Positions 33,739-42,342 of a stretch of DNA of 44,393 nt are shown here, in pieces (position 1 is the first letter of the stretch; every line of letters starts with the position of its first letter). Below the pieces are notes generated by a model. It was not told where the DNA came from and did no database searches. It saw only the letters and a program-made list of their open reading frames with translations. The translations under genes and the position numbers were made by a program. The stretch comes from Flavobacteriales bacterium UBA4474. Its GTDB lineage: Bacteria > Bacteroidota > Bacteroidia > Flavobacteriales_D > Sanyastnellaceae. The stretch covers positions 1 to 44,393 of the forward strand of contig DGOE01000045.1 in the NCBI GenBank assembly GCA_002389295.1, in the 5' to 3' direction.

Positions 33739-35456
33739 TGCCGCGCACGACATATTCTGCGCTCATGTTGGCCCTGGTCTGCACCGTTTTTGGCGGTTGT
33801 GGCATTTTGGGGGGCGCTGCGGGGGGTGATGCAGAGGGGCTGGGCCGCGTCGATTCTGAATTTCACTCGGCGTACTACCGGGCCCAGGTCGCCAAGATCA
33901 AAGGCGACCGAGATGGCGCAAAGGAGGCCTTGCTCAGCTGCCTGGATGCCGACCCCAATGCGGCGGTCGTCCATTTCGAGTTGGCCAGGATGGAGCGGAT
34001 GGACGCGCAGTGGACAGCGGCCATGGTCGCGGTGGAACGCGCCGTTGACCTCGAAGACAACAACCCTTGGTACCGCCGTGAATACGCCGAAATCGCCCTC
34101 GAACTCGGACGCAACGCCGAAGCCGACTTGGCCCTTTCGTGGTTGCTCGAAAACAAGCCGGAAGACGATGTGGCGGCCATGATGCTGCTGGACCTTCGCA
34201 CCGTCGAAGGCCGTTACGACGAAGCGGCGGAAGTGGTGGATGTGCTGGAACGGGAATGGGGACCAGATCCGGAGTGGCACCTGGAAAGGCACCGCCTTCA
34301 TCTGGCGGCAGGTGATTTGGACGCGGCCCTCGAAGATTTGGCCCTTCTGGAAATGGACTTCCCTGAAGTGGTGGAGGCTCCACTGCAACGGGCCCGCATG
34401 CTGTCTTCGGTTGGGCGCGAAGCTGAGGCCGAAACCGTATTGCGCAGCGCCTTGGACCGCACGGGACACGGCCGCCTGCACCTTGAGTTGGCCCAGGTGT
34501 TGACCGCGCGCGGAGAGACAGCGGACGCCAGGGTGCACGTTCGCTCTGCCTTCACCGCAGAGGGTGTACCCCTGGCCGAAAAGGTCAACATCGCCTGGAC
34601 CTATATCGAGCTGGCCGAAATCCAGGTCGACCTGCAAGAAGAAGCTGCCAACCTCATTGACCTGTTGCTCACAGTGCATCCGGAGGAAGCGGCTCCTTTT
34701 GAACTGTTGGCTGCCCTGCGCGACATACAAGGCGATGCGCCCGGTGCTTTGGACGCCTTGGAGCGCGCCTTGGAAAAGGACCCCAATGCGGCGGAGCGCT
34801 GGCTCGAAGCCTGTCAATTGGCCATTGCCACCAGCCAGTGGGAACGGCTCAACACCTTGGCCGAAGGGGCCGGGGCGCTTTTTCCCAACCTGCCCGTATT
34901 TCCATATTTCCGCGGCATGGCGTTTATGGAACAGGGCGATGACAAAGCGGCGGAACGGCAATTGAAAGTCGCCCGAAACCTGATTGTAGACCGTCCGGAT
35001 TTCGAGTCCGATGTGCTGGTCATGCTCGCACAAATTGCCCACGACAAAGGGGACAATGCCGCCTCCGATGAATGGTTCGAATTGGCCATTGAAGCCAACC
35101 CTCAAAACATTCTGGCGCTCAACAACTACGCCTACTATTTGGCATTGAGGGGTGCCAAAACCGATCAAGCGGCAGACATGGCGGCCCGCGTCGTGGCCCT
35201 CTCTCCGGGGGACGCCAACTTTGAAGACACCTATGCCTGGACGCTCTATCGCAAAGGCGACTTTGAAGAAGCCCTGACTTGGATTGAACTCGCCCTTTTC
35301 CACGAAGGAGAGCGCCCTTCCGCCACTGTTTTGGAGCATGCCGGAGACATTTTGCAAGCACTGGACAGGACCGCCGAAGCCAAGGCCAAATGGGAAGCTG
35401 CCCTTTCTGCCGGTGGTGATCCCGCCACCATCAACCCCAAACTCAACGGAGAATGA
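33735..35456 (+). CDS. TPR-repeat lipoprotein
   Basis: A 573-residue protein. A lipoprotein signal ends FGGC (Cys22), followed by a Gly-rich linker. Residues from about 45 on are tandem tetratricopeptide repeats with A..LE.AL-type helices and DP-N-A turns (for example DALERALEKDPNAAERWLEA); roughly 12-14 repeats are likely. It is probably an outer-membrane or periplasmic scaffold in envelope assembly. The start is ATG 33735, overlapping the upstream TGA (ATGA); a second in-frame ATG follows directly at 33738. The frame's upstream extension lies inside the nucleotidyltransferase. Confidence 0.85.
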   Translation: MMPRTTYSALMLALVCTVFGGCGILGGAAGGDAEGLGRVDSEFHSAYYRAQVAKIKGDRDGAKEALLSCLDADPNAAVVHFELARMERMDAQWTAAMVAVERAVDLEDNNPWYRREYAEIALELGRNAEADLALSWLLENKPEDDVAAMMLLDLRTVEGRYDEAAEVVDVLEREWGPDPEWHLERHRLHLAAGDLDAALEDLALLEMDFPEVVEAPLQRARMLSSVGREAEAETVLRSALDRTGHGRLHLELAQVLTARGETADARVHVRSAFTAEGVPLAEKVNIAWTYIELAEIQVDLQEEAANLIDLLLTVHPEEAAPFELLAALRDIQGDAPGALDALERALEKDPNAAERWLEACQLAIATSQWERLNTLAEGAGALFPNLPVFPYFRGMAFMEQGDDKAAERQLKVARNLIVDRPDFESDVLVMLAQIAHDKGDNAASDEWFELAIEANPQNILALNNYAYYLALRGAKTDQAADMAARVVALSPGDANFEDTYAWTLYRKGDFEEALTWIELALFHEGERPSATVLEHAGDILQALDRTAEAKAKWEAALSAGGDPATINPKLNGE

Positions 35457-36349
35457 GGACGGTGCTGGCCTTTGTTGCGGTCATTGTGTTGACCGGGTGT
35501 ACCAACATGCGCCGGCTGGAACGCGGGAAGCCCATCCGGTCGGAAAGCGCCAGCGGCATCTTGCGCAAACATTTGGCGACCAATGCCAAACCGCAATGGG
35601 CCGCCATGCGCATGCAGGTGGAAACAGACCTGAATGGCAACAAGAGCTCTTTCAAGGTCAACGCCCGCATGTGCCGAGACTCGGCCATCTGGCTGAGCAT
35701 TACGCCGGCCTTGGGTGTGGAAGCGGCCCGCATTGTCCTCACCCGCGACTCGGTGCGCTTCCTGTCCAAGGTGCCGGGCAACAAGTTTGGGTACATGGGC
35801 AATTACGCCGCCTTTGACAGCCTGCTGGGGACGTCATTTACCTATGACATGGCCCAGCGCACCCTGATGGGAGAGGGAATCAACCTCATCGATGAGGACA
35901 GCAAATACATTTCGAAAGTGGACGGCCGCGAGCATTTGCTCATCAACAAATACAAGCGCAGGGTGCGCCGGCTTGTCGGGGTGAAAGAAAAGGAGATCAA
36001 CCCTGGAGACAGTCTGTCCATGGGCGCTTCTCTCGAGGTGCAGGAAAGGGTGTTCAGCCGTTCGAGTGACGAAGATTTGCTCGTCAAGCGGTTTTGGTTT
36101 GACGGTCTGGGCTACCAGCTCACGCGTACGCGGTTCGACGATTTGTACCACAACCGATCCGTAGAAATTGGGCACGGCAGCTTTGAACCCGAAGCGGGGG
36201 GGTGGATTCCACACCGCACCGAACTGATCATCGCCTCCCCGACCAGCAACCAGAAGATTGGGCTAGAAATCCTGCGGGCACGCTACGGCAAGCCCTACCC
36301 TATGCCCTTTGAAATTCCGAAGGATTTTGAAATTCGGAATGGCCTCTGA
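35453..36349 (+). CDS. DUF4292 lipoprotein (LolB-like fold expected)
   Basis: A 298-residue lipoprotein with the signal ending VLTGC (Cys16). The body matches the DUF4292 pattern as I know it: an early FKVNARMCRDSAIWLSITP strand pair, LTRDSVRFL, and a late beta-rich segment. DUF4292 proteins are thought to share the LolA/LolB-like half-barrel, which suggests lipoprotein or lipid handling at the outer membrane; this is inference. It sits between a TPR lipoprotein and an EnvC-like protein, overlapping the first by ATGA and the second by 11 bases. Confidence 0.8.
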   Translation: MRTVLAFVAVIVLTGCTNMRRLERGKPIRSESASGILRKHLATNAKPQWAAMRMQVETDLNGNKSSFKVNARMCRDSAIWLSITPALGVEAARIVLTRDSVRFLSKVPGNKFGYMGNYAAFDSLLGTSFTYDMAQRTLMGEGINLIDEDSKYISKVDGREHLLINKYKRRVRRLVGVKEKEINPGDSLSMGASLEVQERVFSRSSDEDLLVKRFWFDGLGYQLTRTRFDDLYHNRSVEIGHGSFEPEAGGWIPHRTELIIASPTSNQKIGLEILRARYGKPYPMPFEIPKDFEIRNGL

Positions 36350-37550
36350 ACTCCGCCCACTCGCCCGGGCGTGTTGCGCAACACTCGCCCTCCTGCTTCA
36401 TGTCTTGACGGCGTGGGGACAGCCTGCGAAGACCGCCCAATTGGAGGCGGAACGCCAGGCCATTTCTGCCCGCATTGCCGCCACGCAAGCCTTGCTCGAC
36501 GCCGCCAAGAATGACCAGCAACGCACCACCCAAGAACTCACCATTCTGAGGGAGGCGCTCGCGTTGCGCCAGCAATTGTTGACCAACCTCAGCCGTGAGC
36601 GCCAAGCAGCCGAACGGCGACTCGATACGCGAAAGGCCAGCGTGGAAAAGGCCGACGATCAACTCAAGGTCCTCAAGGATGAATATGCAGCCATGATCCG
36701 TGTCGCTGCGCGGCTGGAAAGCCAAGATGCCCTGTGGGGGCTGCTCTTGGATGCTGAAAATGTCGTGCAGGCTTTCCGGCGCCTGCTCATGATCGAGGAG
36801 TATGGCCGCGCAAGAAAGGACCAGGCAGCCCTGATTTCCAGCTCGACGCAGGCCTTGCGCAACGACTTGGACGCCCTGCGACAGGAGCGCGCCTCCCTGG
36901 TCGAGGTCGAAGCGGATTTGCGCGCAGAAAGGGACGCGAAAAAACAAGGCGCGCGCAGACAAGAGTCGCTGCTCAAGGAGCTGCAGTCCCAGGAGCGTCA
37001 GCTCAAGAACCAGCTGGCCACCGAGGAGGCCCGCCGCGCAGAATTGGGCAAAGCCATCGACCGCATCATCGCAGAGGCGCGCCGCGCATCGAGCGGTGAA
37101 GCCGGATTTGCCGCCACGCCCGAAGGCCAGATCATCGGCGCGGAATTCCAAGCCAACAAAGGCAAGTTGCCCTGGCCGGTGGCAGAAGGCGTCATCGTCG
37201 GCCGCTTCGGCACGCACAACCATCCTACGCTCGCCGGCATCAAAATCGAGCGCCGGGGGGTGGACATCGCCACCTCTGAGGACGCGGCCGTGACGGCTGT
37301 TTTTAGCGGGCGCGTGTCCAACATCCTGAACATACCGGGCGGAGGCATGGTGGTGATGGTCGATCACGGCTCACACCGGACGGTCTATGCCAACCTCTCC
37401 CGGGTGAGTGTGGTGGATGGCCAAGACATCATGACCGGACAGGACATTGGTGCGGTGCTCAACCTTGGCAATGGACACCGGGCGCACTTCGAAGTGTGGG
37501 ACGCCGAGGGCAGCGCCCCCTTGAATCCCGAATCATGGATTGCCCAATGA
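36339..37550 (+). CDS. EnvC-like coiled-coil protein with degenerate LytM (M23) domain
   Basis: A 403-residue exported protein. A signal peptide (hydrophobic ACCATLALLLHVLTAWG) precedes a long coiled coil (about 28-245) and a C-terminal LytM domain (about 285-403) with FGTHNHPTLAG, RGVDIAT and GHRAHFEVW. In active M23 peptidases zinc is held by H...D and by H-x-H. Here the last motif reads HRAHFE, so the spacing is wrong and the domain is likely non-catalytic. Such EnvC/NlpD-like proteins activate amidases for septum splitting. ATG 36339 is preferred over a TTG at 36309. Confidence 0.85.
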   Translation: MASELRPLARACCATLALLLHVLTAWGQPAKTAQLEAERQAISARIAATQALLDAAKNDQQRTTQELTILREALALRQQLLTNLSRERQAAERRLDTRKASVEKADDQLKVLKDEYAAMIRVAARLESQDALWGLLLDAENVVQAFRRLLMIEEYGRARKDQAALISSSTQALRNDLDALRQERASLVEVEADLRAERDAKKQGARRQESLLKELQSQERQLKNQLATEEARRAELGKAIDRIIAEARRASSGEAGFAATPEGQIIGAEFQANKGKLPWPVAEGVIVGRFGTHNHPTLAGIKIERRGVDIATSEDAAVTAVFSGRVSNILNIPGGGMVVMVDHGSHRTVYANLSRVSVVDGQDIMTGQDIGAVLNLGNGHRAHFEVWDAEGSAPLNPESWIAQ

Positions 37551-39673
37551 AGTACGCCCTCATTGGAAACCCCAATTGCGGGAAAACATCCCTGTTCAAC
37601 CTGCTCACCGGGTCACGGGCCAAGGTGGCCAACCTGCCGGGCGTTACGGTGGCCCCTTCCATAGCGAGCATGAAGGTGCCCACAGCAGGTGGAACGGACG
37701 CAGAGATTGAACTGATAGACCTCCCGGGGACATACAGCGTACACCCCAAGGCGCCCGACGAGGCCGTCACGCGCGACGCCTTGTTCAACCCGCACCACCC
37801 GCATCGGCCTGATGGGCTGATCATCGTCATGGATGCCGCCAACCTGAAGCGCAACCTGTACCTGACACTCCAGGTGCTCGACTTGGGCATGCCCACCCTC
37901 ATCGTGGTCAATGAAACGGCGCCGACCAGTTGGTCACGGGACGCTTTGGAAGAAGCGCTCGGCTGCCCCGTGCAGCCCGTCCATGCGCTGAAAGGCAACG
38001 GAATGGCCGAACTGAAGCGCCTGCTGTCCGACGGGTTGGTGCCCTGTAGCAAGGCTTCTGCTCCCGTTCAAGACGGCATGGGTTGGCGTTCGCGGGTGGA
38101 CCTCGCAGCCTTGACCACCGCCTTGCCGGAAATGAGCATCTCGGGCCTGGAGCTTTTGGTCACCTCTGACGATGTCCCGGACTGGATGTCCGCCGATGTG
38201 CGTTCCGCTTTGGAACAAGCCAAGGCCGCTTCAGGCTGCGGCCCTGCGGAGCTGCAACTGGGCGAGGCCGCCCACCGCAGCAGACAGGTGCGCAAAATCG
38301 CAACCGTCGTCCTCGGCCAAAACCCGCCGGCCAGCAGCAGCATCAGTGCGCGGCTCGACAAGGTGCTCACACACCGGTTGGTTGGCCCCGTTATCCTCAT
38401 GGCGGTCTTCTTCTTCATTTTCCAAGCGGTCTACGCTTGGGCCAACTGGCCCATGGACCGCATCGATGAAGGCATGGCCTGGCTTATGGACCGCTCCCGG
38501 TTCGTCCTTCCCGCAGGTTGGTGGACCGACCTGCTGGTCGATGGCCTGCTCGCGGGGCTGGGTGGGGTCGTCATTTTCGTGCCCCAAATCGCCCTGCTCT
38601 TCGGTGCTGTCGCCGCCCTTGAGGAAAGCGGGTACATGACACGGGTGGCTTTCATGAACGACCGCTGGCTGCGCGCGCTGGGCCTTGATGGACGCTCAGC
38701 CATCCCTCTGCTGGGCGGGTTTGCCTGCGCCATTCCTGCCATCCTCGGCGCACGCACCATCCCTGGCAAACGCGAGCGGCTCCTCACGATTCTGATCACG
38801 CCTTGGATGACGTGCTCCGCGCGGCTGCCGGTCTACCTCTTCCTCATTGGCTTTGTGGTGCCCTCCCAGCCATGGGGGCCCGGCGGACTGCTCAACCTCC
38901 AAGGCGTCTTCCTCTTTGGCATCTACGCCGCAGGGCTCTTTGCCGGACTGGCCTTGGCGTGGACCCTGAACAAAGGGATCCCGAAATCAGCACCCACGCA
39001 GTTCTTGCAAGAGTGGCCGCCTTACCGCGTGCCTTCACTCAAGCGCACCTTGGAACAAGTCTGGATGCAGGCCCGGGCCTTCGTCGAGGGTGCCGGCAAG
39101 GTCATCGTCGTGGTGTCCATCATCTTGTGGGTCCTGTCAAATACGGCGCCGGGTGGCTTCGCGGAGGTCGATGCCGCGCATGAAAGCCGGATCGAGGCCC
39201 TCTCTTCGGCCGGTGCTTCGTCAGAAGCGCTCGGACAAGCGGAGCGCACGTGGACGGCGGCCCGGATGGACGCGTCATGGTCTGGCAAACTCGGGGCCTT
39301 CATCGAACCCGCCATCGCACCGCTGGGCTACGATGGCCGCATGGGGGTCGCACTGATCGCCTCCTTTGCCGCCCGCGAAGTCTTTGTGGGCACCATGGCC
39401 ACGTTGTATGCAGCACCGGACAGCGACGAGGGCATTGGAGCGCTCAAGCGGCGTTTGGCCCAGGAGGTCAACCCGCGCACCGGACAGCCCATCTTGGGCG
39501 CGGCCACGGCGATGTCGCTGATTGTCTTCTACATGCTCGCCATGCAATGCATCTCTACCATTGCCATCGTAAGGCAGGAACTGGGAAGCTGGAATTTGGC
39601 GGCTCTGCAAGCCTTGGGGATGACGTTGATCGCCTACTTGGCGGCCTTGCTGACGTACATGGTCCTCAGCTGA
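37547..39673 (+). CDS. feoB: Ferrous iron transporter FeoB with variant G4 motif
   Basis: A 708-residue inner-membrane Fe(II) transporter. The N-terminal G domain shows G1 GNPNCGKT (7-14), a G2 Thr in PGVTV, and G3 DLPG (58-61). At the G4 position, where NxxD is expected, the sequence reads NETA (122-125). The membrane part has the paired Gate/core motifs (GYMTRVAFMNDR, GGFACAIPAILGARTI and FVGTMATLY) over about ten helices. I chose the ATG at 37547 because it overlaps the previous stop (ATGA) and starts right at the G domain. feoA is convergent at the 3' end, with an eight-base overlap. Confidence 0.93.
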   Translation: MKYALIGNPNCGKTSLFNLLTGSRAKVANLPGVTVAPSIASMKVPTAGGTDAEIELIDLPGTYSVHPKAPDEAVTRDALFNPHHPHRPDGLIIVMDAANLKRNLYLTLQVLDLGMPTLIVVNETAPTSWSRDALEEALGCPVQPVHALKGNGMAELKRLLSDGLVPCSKASAPVQDGMGWRSRVDLAALTTALPEMSISGLELLVTSDDVPDWMSADVRSALEQAKAASGCGPAELQLGEAAHRSRQVRKIATVVLGQNPPASSSISARLDKVLTHRLVGPVILMAVFFFIFQAVYAWANWPMDRIDEGMAWLMDRSRFVLPAGWWTDLLVDGLLAGLGGVVIFVPQIALLFGAVAALEESGYMTRVAFMNDRWLRALGLDGRSAIPLLGGFACAIPAILGARTIPGKRERLLTILITPWMTCSARLPVYLFLIGFVVPSQPWGPGGLLNLQGVFLFGIYAAGLFAGLALAWTLNKGIPKSAPTQFLQEWPPYRVPSLKRTLEQVWMQARAFVEGAGKVIVVVSIILWVLSNTAPGGFAEVDAAHESRIEALSSAGASSEALGQAERTWTAARMDASWSGKLGAFIEPAIAPLGYDGRMGVALIASFAAREVFVGTMATLYAAPDSDEGIGALKRRLAQEVNPRTGQPILGAATAMSLIVFYMLAMQCISTIAIVRQELGSWNLAALQALGMTLIAYLAALLTYMVLS

Positions 39674-39676
39674 GGA
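39663..39676. other. Palindrome at the overlapping feoB/feoA stops
   Basis: TCCTCAGCTGAGGA is a perfect 14-base palindrome. It contains the feoB TGA (39671-39673) and the feoA stop (TCA on the plus strand, 39666-39668). No T run follows on either side, so it is at best a partial terminator. Confidence 0.6.
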
Positions 39677-39899
39677 GCTCGACCCACATGAGCTGGGCCT
39701 GCTCCTTGCGCAGGGTCACCACATTGCCGCCCGCTGAGACAGCCAAGGGGTCGCCGAGGGGGGCGATGTGCCGGACTTCGATGTCCTCCCCTACGGTGCA
39801 CCCCATTTCCATCAGCGCCAGCATGCCCTCCGGAGCGTCAATCCGGGTCAGTCTGCCGCGCTCGCTGGCTTCGAGTTCACTGAGGCGCTTGAGGTCCAT
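39666..39899 (-). CDS. feoA: FeoA-like SH3 protein
   Basis: A 77-residue protein with the FeoA pattern: a basic start (MDLKRLSELEASERGRL), a middle LMEMGCTVGEDIEVRHIAPLGDP, and the beta strands of an SH3-like barrel ending in VVTLRKEQAQLMWVEL. FeoA is a small cytosolic partner of FeoB. It faces the feoB gene and overlaps it by eight bases, unlike the usual feoA-feoB order. The identification also rests on this neighbourhood. Confidence 0.85.
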   Translation of the reverse strand: MDLKRLSELEASERGRLTRIDAPEGMLALMEMGCTVGEDIEVRHIAPLGDPLAVSAGGNVVTLRKEQAQLMWVELLS

Positions 39900-39973
39900 G
39901 GCGTTAAAGTTCGGTCAAGGGCTTGGCTGATGGCCTCCCCTGAAAAGGGTATTTTGAGATGGGGAGGGAGGAA

Positions 39974-40002
39974 TAAAAAAACCCGGCACGCAGGCCGGGT
40001 TT
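39974..40002 (-). terminator. Terminator of tRNA-Val
   Basis: On the minus strand AAACCCGGC (from 40002) pairs with GCCGGGTTT around a six-base loop and runs into seven T residues (plus-strand A run, 39974-39980). It lies five bases past the tRNA end. Confidence 0.85.
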
Positions 40003-40006
40003 GTTG

Positions 40007-40081
40007 TGGGTCATACTGGACTCGAACCAGTGACCTCTGCCCTGTCAAGGCAGCGCTCTGAACCAGCTGAGCTAATGACCC
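40007..40081 (-). tRNA. tRNA-Val (anticodon GAC), CCA not encoded
   Basis: The acceptor stem is GGGTCAT/ATGACCC with discriminator A. The anticodon loop TTGACAG gives GAC (valine), with a CTGCC/GGCAG stem. The T arm is ACTGG/CCAGT with a TTCGAGT loop. The bases after the discriminator read CAA, so the CCA end must be added enzymatically. Confidence 0.93.
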
Positions 40082-40099
40082 TCTGCCGAATTCGGACGG

Positions 40100-40107
40100 C
40101 GAATATA
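40100..40107 (-). promoter_or_regulatory. -7-like box upstream of tRNA-Val
   Basis: The minus strand reads TATATTCG, one mismatch from TAnnTTTG, 18 bases before the tRNA 5' end. The spacing is the same as for the tRNA-Gln promoter. Read-through from the polyamine operon is an alternative. Confidence 0.5.
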
Positions 40108-40120
40108 CGATGTACCAGCG

Positions 40121-40387
40121 TCAGTCCTCCTCCAGAGCCTCCTCATCAATGTTGTCCATGTCAAATCCTTGGTCCATGCTCTCCTCCAGTACTTCCAGCA
40201 TCGCCCGATCAATACGGAACAGATAAATGATGTCTTCTTTTCGGATCTCGAGACACCGCATGATCCGCCCGTCTGCTAGGTTCATGGATTGCAAATCGTC
40301 GTCGCTGAAGCCTTCGGGGTACGCCTCGCTGATCATATCGAGATGGTGGGCCTCCACGTTGTTGTAGTTCTTAATGATGCGCTTCAT
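40121..40387 (-). CDS. Small acidic conserved Bacteroidota protein
   Basis: An 88-residue protein. I placed the start at ATG 40387; the frame continues upstream only into the preceding gene. The N-terminus (MKRIIKNYNNVE) is basic. The middle (ISEAYPEGFSDDDLQSM, then LEIRKEDIIYLFRI) is a compact alpha/beta segment, and the C-terminal 20 residues are strongly acidic (Asp/Glu-rich). Similar small proteins are widespread in Bacteroidota, sometimes mislabelled as primase. I know of no function. It follows the deoxyhypusine-synthase-like gene by 19 bases and is likely the last gene of that operon. Confidence 0.7.
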   Translation of the reverse strand: MKRIIKNYNNVEAHHLDMISEAYPEGFSDDDLQSMNLADGRIMRCLEIRKEDIIYLFRIDRAMLEVLEESMDQGFDMDNIDEEALEED

Positions 40388-40406
40388 GGCAGATCGATTG
40401 TTGGGT

Positions 40407-41390
40407 TTACCAATCGAGCAGCCAGCCGAAAAACAGCGGCGCCACGATGGTGGCATCGGATTCAATGACAAACCGCGGTGTATCTACGCCCAGTTTGCCC
40501 CAGGTGATCTTTTCATTGGGAACCGCCCCTGAATAGCTGCCATAGCTAGTGGTACTGTCCGAGATCTGGCAGAAATAAGACCAGAGAGGCACGCCCGTCC
40601 TTCCGAGGTCCTGATGGAGCATGGGGACCACACAAATGGGGAAGTCTCCTGCAATGCCGCCCCCAATCTGGAAGAAGCCTACGCCCTGTCCGGTTTCATC
40701 TGTGGTTTCCGTGTACCAGTCTGCGAGGTACATCATGTATTCGATGCCGCTCTTGACGGTAGCGGGCTGTACGTCTCCTTCGAGGCAGTGGGCGGCGAAG
40801 ATGTTGCCGAGTGTACTGTCCTCCCAGCCCGGACAGACAATGGGAAGTCCCTTCTCGGCCGCCGCGTGCATCCAACTGTCAGCAGGGTCGATCTGGAAAG
40901 CGTCGTTCAACTGTCCCCCCATCAAGGCCTCGTAGAAGAACTCGTGCGGGAATTTCCGCTCTCCTTTGGCCTCGGCCGCCTTCCATAGGTCGACCATGAC
41001 CCCTTCGAGTTTTCTGAAGGCCTCCTCCTCGGGGATGCATGTATCGGTGACGCGATTCAACCCGCGGTCGAGCAATGCTTGCTCTTCGGCCGGGCTGAGG
41101 TCGCGGTAATGCGGAATGCGCTCGTAGTGATTGTGCGCGACCAGGTTCATCACGTCCTCCTCCAGGTTCGCCCCGGTGCAACTGATGATGTGAACTTTGT
41201 CTTGCCGGATCATCTCTGCAAGACTGCGACCCAACTCGGCCGTGCTCATGGCACCCGCCAACGTGATCATCATTCGACCGCCACTTTGCAAGCAGGCATC
41301 GTAGGCTTGGGCGGCCTCCGGAATCACGGCGGCATTGAAGTGGCGGTAATGGCGGTCCGCAAAAGCGCGAACAAAGGGTTTTTGCTCCAT
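40407..41390 (-). CDS. Deoxyhypusine-synthase-family enzyme
   Basis: A 327-residue protein of the deoxyhypusine/homospermidine synthase family. The Rossmann-type NAD-binding half is visible in SGGRMMITLAGAMST and ISCTGANLEEDV. The C-terminal ITWGKLGVD contains Lys299, which aligns with the enamine-forming active-site lysine. The segment after GGG, where the eukaryotic enzyme has KHH for eIF5A modification, reads IAGDFPIC. Bacteria lack eIF5A, so a spermidine- or homospermidine-type product made from putrescine is more likely. It lies one base after the agmatinase-family gene in the arginine-to-putrescine operon. ATG 41390 is chosen over an upstream in-frame codon. Confidence 0.85.
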   Translation of the reverse strand: MEQKPFVRAFADRHYRHFNAAVIPEAAQAYDACLQSGGRMMITLAGAMSTAELGRSLAEMIRQDKVHIISCTGANLEEDVMNLVAHNHYERIPHYRDLSPAEEQALLDRGLNRVTDTCIPEEEAFRKLEGVMVDLWKAAEAKGERKFPHEFFYEALMGGQLNDAFQIDPADSWMHAAAEKGLPIVCPGWEDSTLGNIFAAHCLEGDVQPATVKSGIEYMMYLADWYTETTDETGQGVGFFQIGGGIAGDFPICVVPMLHQDLGRTGVPLWSYFCQISDSTTSYGSYSGAVPNEKITWGKLGVDTPRFVIESDATIVAPLFFGWLLDW

Positions 41391-41391
41391 C

Positions 41392-42342
41392 TCAATTCTC
41401 GGTTGGGGCCGCAATCGGCTCAGGTTCTAATACGTAGGTCAACATCTTGTGCAGCAGCTTGGCGGCAGTAAAGGCACTCGGGCTGCGCTCCATGCGTGGG
41501 GCCAATTCCACGACGTCGAATCCAATCACGCGGTGGTGCTGGGCCGCCGCCCGAATCAATCCCGTGACCTGGTACCAATCCAGGCCACCGGGCTCGGGTG
41601 TGCCGGTTTCGGGCAGATGGGCCGGGTCAAACACATCCAGGTCCACGGTGATGTACACCGGGGTATCCGCTGGTCCCAACTGCTGGACAGCGGCCGTGAT
41701 CCAATCCGCATCGGGAGTCGCATGACAATGAGACCCGTGGAAGACATTGCCTTCCTGCTCATACTGGCGCTCTTCAGCTTCTGTGCTTCGGATGCCCACT
41801 TGAACAAGGCGGGTGTTTGTTGCAGCCCAGTGCAGGGCACAGGCGTGGTTGCAAGCCGACCCATGAAAGGTGCTGCGCAGGTCGCTGTGCGCATCGAGCT
41901 GCAACACTGACAGCCCTGGCTCCCATGCGGCGCAAGCCTGAATGGCTCCGATGCTGACGCTGTGCTCGCCACCGACCAGCACCGGTAGGGTTCCTTTTCC
42001 CAGCCAATCTCCCACTTCCCCGCGGACATCCGCGCATACCTCCTCAGGTGACTTTGCGACACCGTCTATCTCCAGCGGAAGGGCCTCCAATACTGCTATG
42101 CCTGCTCTGTGGACCTCTGAGTCGGTCTCAATGTCAAAGAGCTCCATGTTTTCGAGTGCTTCGAACAGGGCTTCCGGCCCTTTGTCCGCTCCCTTCCCCC
42201 AGGTGCTCGTGCCATCATAGGGTACGGGAAGGATGACGGCTTGTGGAGGCCGGCCATCGGTCAGTACCGGTTCTCCCGCATAGTGCCGGACCCCCACAGT
42301 TGGAGGACCATCAATAGGTCCAGTTTGCATGGATTCCGTCAT
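41392..42342 (-). CDS. speB: Agmatinase/ureohydrolase family protein
   Basis: A 316-residue Mn-dependent ureohydrolase. Metal ligands are readable in GGEHS, DAHSDLR (DAHxD) and ITVDLDVFDPA (DxDxxDP). The neighbour makes agmatine, so agmatinase (agmatine to putrescine and urea) is the best reading over arginase or guanidinobutyrase. Its ATG overlaps the arginine decarboxylase stop by four bases (42339-42342). A second Met four codons later is possible. Confidence 0.87.
   Translation of the reverse strand: MTESMQTGPIDGPPTVGVRHYAGEPVLTDGRPPQAVILPVPYDGTSTWGKGADKGPEALFEALENMELFDIETDSEVHRAGIAVLEALPLEIDGVAKSPEEVCADVRGEVGDWLGKGTLPVLVGGEHSVSIGAIQACAAWEPGLSVLQLDAHSDLRSTFHGSACNHACALHWAATNTRLVQVGIRSTEAEERQYEQEGNVFHGSHCHATPDADWITAAVQQLGPADTPVYITVDLDVFDPAHLPETGTPEPGGLDWYQVTGLIRAAAQHHRVIGFDVVELAPRMERSPSAFTAAKLLHKMLTYVLEPEPIAAPTEN

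Noticed and set aside
33720..35357. A 545-codon reverse frame across the TPR gene
   Set aside because: It is a shadow of the TPR codons. The forward frame has a lipoprotein signal and real repeats.
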